Below are positions 61,188 to 64,000 of a DNA stretch of 64,000 nt, one piece after another. The notes under the pieces were generated by a model that saw nothing but the letters and a program-made list of their open reading frames with translations, had not been told where the DNA came from and searched no databases. This stretch comes from Mariannaea sp. PMI_226. Taxonomy: Eukaryota > Ascomycota > Sordariomycetes > Hypocreales > Nectriaceae. Position 1 is the stretch's first letter. Each line of letters starts with the position of its first letter. A program made the translations under genes and the position numbers. The DNA lies in the NCBI GenBank assembly GCA_024336345.1, contig JANFOG010000011.1:558001-622000 (forward strand), given 5' to 3'.

Positions 61188-63279
61188 ATGGCAGATTCAC
61201 TAGGCCTGGATTCAACGTTCATTCCCGCCCTGCACAAGCCTGCTGCACTTCTCCCCATAGCCAAACACCGGGATTCCCTCCTGTATGTCGTTGAGACATC
61301 ACCGGTCACAATAGTGATTGGCCAAACGGGTTCCGGCAAGACAACACAGATCCCACAATTTCTAGAGCGTGCAGGATGGTGCTCGGATGGCAAGATCATC
61401 GGTATCACTCAGGTACGTGTCCATCACCCAAAGACCATTACTCCAGATTGTAACTAACAGTATTCTACAGCCCCGACGTGTTGCGGCTACAACAGTAGCT
61501 CTTCGCGTGGCCGAAGAAGCTGGATGTGAAGTCGGCAAGGAAGTCGGATACTCCATCCGGTTTGAAGATGTCACCTCTGCCACGACAAAAATCAAGTTTC
61601 TCACCGACGGTCTTCTCATTAGAGAAGCTCTTGTCGACCCATTACTGACGCGTTACTCTGTCATTATGGTCGATGAGGCTCATGAGAGATCCATAAGCAC
61701 CGACATCCTCCTCGGATTGCTAAAGAAAATTCGACGGAAGCGCCCTGAGTTGAGAATCATCGTCAGCAGCGCCACTCTCCAAGCAAAAGGGTTTTTAGAC
61801 TTCTTCACTGGAACCAGTGAAGATCAGACTGCCCAAGCAGATAGCGGCACAAAGGATCAAATCGGAACAATCGTCAGCATCGAGGGCAGGACGTATCCGA
61901 TTGATATCCTCTACCTCGAGTCACCCGCAGAGGATTATGTCGAAAGAGCCATCAAAACGGTCTTTGATATCCATACCCAAGAGGGAGATGGCGATATTCT
62001 GGTGTTTCTGACTGGCCGCGAAGAAATTGACAATGCCATCGAGGCAGTCTCTGAACGAATGGCAGATCTGGATTCCAGATACGGACGACTATTACCCCTA
62101 CCATTGTACGCTGGTCTTTCCAGCGAACAGCAAATGTATGTCTTTGACAAACCGCCCGCAGGGACAAGGAAGGTTGTCTTCTCGACAAACATTGCCGAAG
62201 CATCAGTCACAATTGATGGAATTGTCTACGTGATCGATTGCGGCTTTGCCAAGCTGAGAGCCTACAACCCTCGAACAGGCATCGAGGCTTTGACGGCTAC
62301 GCCAATATCGAAAGCTGCAGCATCACAGCGTGCTGGTAGAGCAGGTCGAACACGACCAGGGAAATGCTTTCGATTGTACACGGAACAGAGCTATCAGGCA
62401 CTACCAGAGGCGAATATTCCCGAAATTCAAAGATCCAACTTGGCTTCGGTCATCCTACAACTGAAAGCCCTAGGCATCGACAATATCGTCAGATTCGACT
62501 TCTTGAGCCCTCCACCCGCGGAACTGGTGTCCAAAGCATTGGAATTACTCTATTCACTTGGAGCACTGGACGAATATGCAAAACTTACACGGCCACTCGG
62601 AACGAGGATGGCCGAGCTGGCAGTGGAACCAATGATGGCCAAGACGTTGCTTTCGGCACAGACTTTTGGCTGCCTTAGCGAAATATTGACTATTGCTGCA
62701 ATGACCACCCTTGGCGGGAGTGTCTGGTTTCACCACGACGGCGAGAGGAAGAAGATGGAGACATCAAGAAGGAAATTTGCCGTCGAGGAGGGCGATCATT
62801 TGACACTGCTGAATGCTTACCAAGCCTTCGTCACCAAAGGCAAGAAGGAGGCCAAGTTTTGTCACGACAACAATCTTAATTTCAAGTCAATGACCAGGGC
62901 AGTCAGTATTCGGGCACAGTTGAAGAGGTATCTTGAGCGTTTCAATATCAAAATAGACGAGTCCCTGGGCGGCCAAACGTCGTCGGCAGACAACACTAAG
63001 AAGGCCGAGCAAATCAGAAGGTGCTTGACAACAGGCTACTTTGCTCACGCAGCTAGAATGCAGCCAGATGGGACATTCCGCAACGTCGAGGGTGGAACGG
63101 TGCTTCACGCACACCCAAGCTCCCTCATGTTTAACCGCAAGGCCGATTGGGTCATTTTTCATGAAGTCATGGAGACGGGCGGCAAGATTTTTATCCGAGA
63201 TTTGACCAAGATTGAGAAGGGCTGGTTGCTTGAGTATGCTCCGGAGTTTTACAACGTGGTGGACAAGCCAAAGAACTGA
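61188..63279 (+). CDS. DEAH-box RNA helicase, DHX35-like
   Basis: ATP-dependent RNA helicase linked by family to the spliceosome, 677 aa. Exons 61188-61412 and 61471-63279 (58-bp intron, splice gives IGITQPRRVAATTVA). Motifs: I GQTGSGKT (45-52), Ia TQPRRVAA, II DEAH (143-146), III SAT (175-177), IV region ILVFLTGREEID, V FSTNIAEASVTIDGI, VI QRAGRAGR (361-368). A winged-helix/ratchet part follows (LYSLGALDEYAKLTRPLGTR, MAELAVEPMMAKTLL), then the OB-fold end (AARMQPDGTFRNVEGGTVLH, WVIFHEVMETG). It is much shorter than Prp2/16/22/43, with almost no N-terminal extension, and this points to DHX35. Motif V has Ala-Ser-Val where SNIAETSLTI is usual, a mild deviation. Confidence 0.94.
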
Positions 63280-64000
63280 GACGCCGGACTCGTCCGCGTC
63301 TTTGACCAGTTCTTCTGTCCGTCGAGCCCCCCTAGTCAATCCCTGAGAGCTCTGGGGATGAGAGGGGGCGACCCAAGTGATATCCACACCTGGGAGGAGG
63401 TGAAACCACCAGCTAAGAGGGAATAGCTGCGCCCGCAAGAATATCGGCGCGGAATTGAGGCACTAAAAGTATGTCCATAGTAGAAAGTGCGAGGGACTTC
63501 ACACAAGGAACGCAGTGGACAAGAGTGAGGGAGATAATTATTACAGTGGCTGCTGTGCTGAGCACTTTGTACTATGTCTTCGTTATTTCGTATGTAGACT
63601 GACCTGGGTCTTGGTAGCTGAAAGCCTATGGAGATAGGGGAAATAATCGGACTAGAGGTGCGAATGCTACAGTGCACGATAATCTTGCTAGCATATGGAG
63701 GCCTCAAAGCTATGGTGAGAGATCCAGCATCACAAATCAATGGGCAACTTCACCAGCTGCGTGAATAATACATGGTAATTAGTTGATATGCCGAGCAGGT
63801 TGGAGTGTCTCAGGGAGCTGTCAATGTCGAACACTAGCTCAGGCCACTAAATGCGAGTATTAAAGCAGCTGTACTACGTACGTAATGAGAGAATCCGTCA
63901 CTAAATGACCGGAAATATTCAGTTCATGGGACTCTGGTCCGTTGTCCCCGGGCCCGTAGGATGTGGCAAACTCGGTACTACACTCCGTGACATCGAGCAG
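63280..64000. other. Intergenic end of window
   Basis: 720 bp downstream of the DEAH helicase. I see no gene, repeat or clear motif; any further gene would start beyond the window. Confidence 0.55.

Overview
The window looks like nuclear DNA of a filamentous ascomycete, most likely a Sordariomycete and possibly Hypocreales (inferred from gene content and intron style, not from a search). Most genes carry short introns of 50-100 bp with GT..AG ends and CTAAC/CTGAC-like branch sites. Neighbouring genes have unrelated functions and there are no operons. I give exon coordinates only where splicing keeps the frame and restores a recognisable family motif; spliced lengths were checked for divisibility by three.

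Layout: 1.0-3.0 kb, MFS sugar transporter (+). 3.0-7.5 kb, gene-poor, with a 39-copy 12-bp minisatellite and a possible decayed gene around it. 7.5-10.9 kb, large AT-hook/BRCT nuclear protein (+). 11.6-15.7 kb, HYPK-like NatA cofactor (-), class II DAHP synthase (+) with an upstream Gcn4/CpcA-type site, and glucose-6-phosphate 1-epimerase (-). 15.7-21.2 kb, gene-poor, with a decayed fragment of the SWI/SNF subunit Snf12 (SWIB region) and a Ser-rich hypothetical gene on the other strand. 21.2-25.3 kb, arginase-fold protein (-) and choline-transporter-like protein (-). 27.9-31.8 kb, Rab GTPase with an unusual insertion (+) and PMT2 O-mannosyltransferase (-). 34.6-37.5 kb, CHY/RING-type E3 ligase (+) and MZT1 (-). 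38.7-43.9 kb, orphan with a Thr tract (+), kinetochore Spc25 (-), Pol I factor Rrn6-like (+). 44.7-51.8 kb, PITH protein (+), secreted/transmembrane sensor-like protein (+), mitochondrial uL3m (+), Coa1 (-), small membrane protein (+). 52.1-63.3 kb, PHO81/NUC-2 phosphate regulator (-) with a start codon split by an intron and an upstream CACGTGGG site, CUE-domain protein (-), DHX35-like DEAH helicase (+).

Functionally this is a housekeeping segment: mitochondrial translation and respiration (uL3m, Coa1), mitosis (Spc25, MZT1), rRNA transcription (Rrn6), O-mannosylation (PMT2), aromatic amino-acid synthesis and phosphate sensing. I see no secondary-metabolite cluster, intact transposon, tRNA, rRNA or CRISPR array. 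The most interesting points are the homogeneous minisatellite with five open frames, the SWIB fragment, the split PHO81 start codon, the arginase-fold protein with Cys in place of a metal-binding His, and the Rab switch-region insertion. None amounts to a clearly new biological system.
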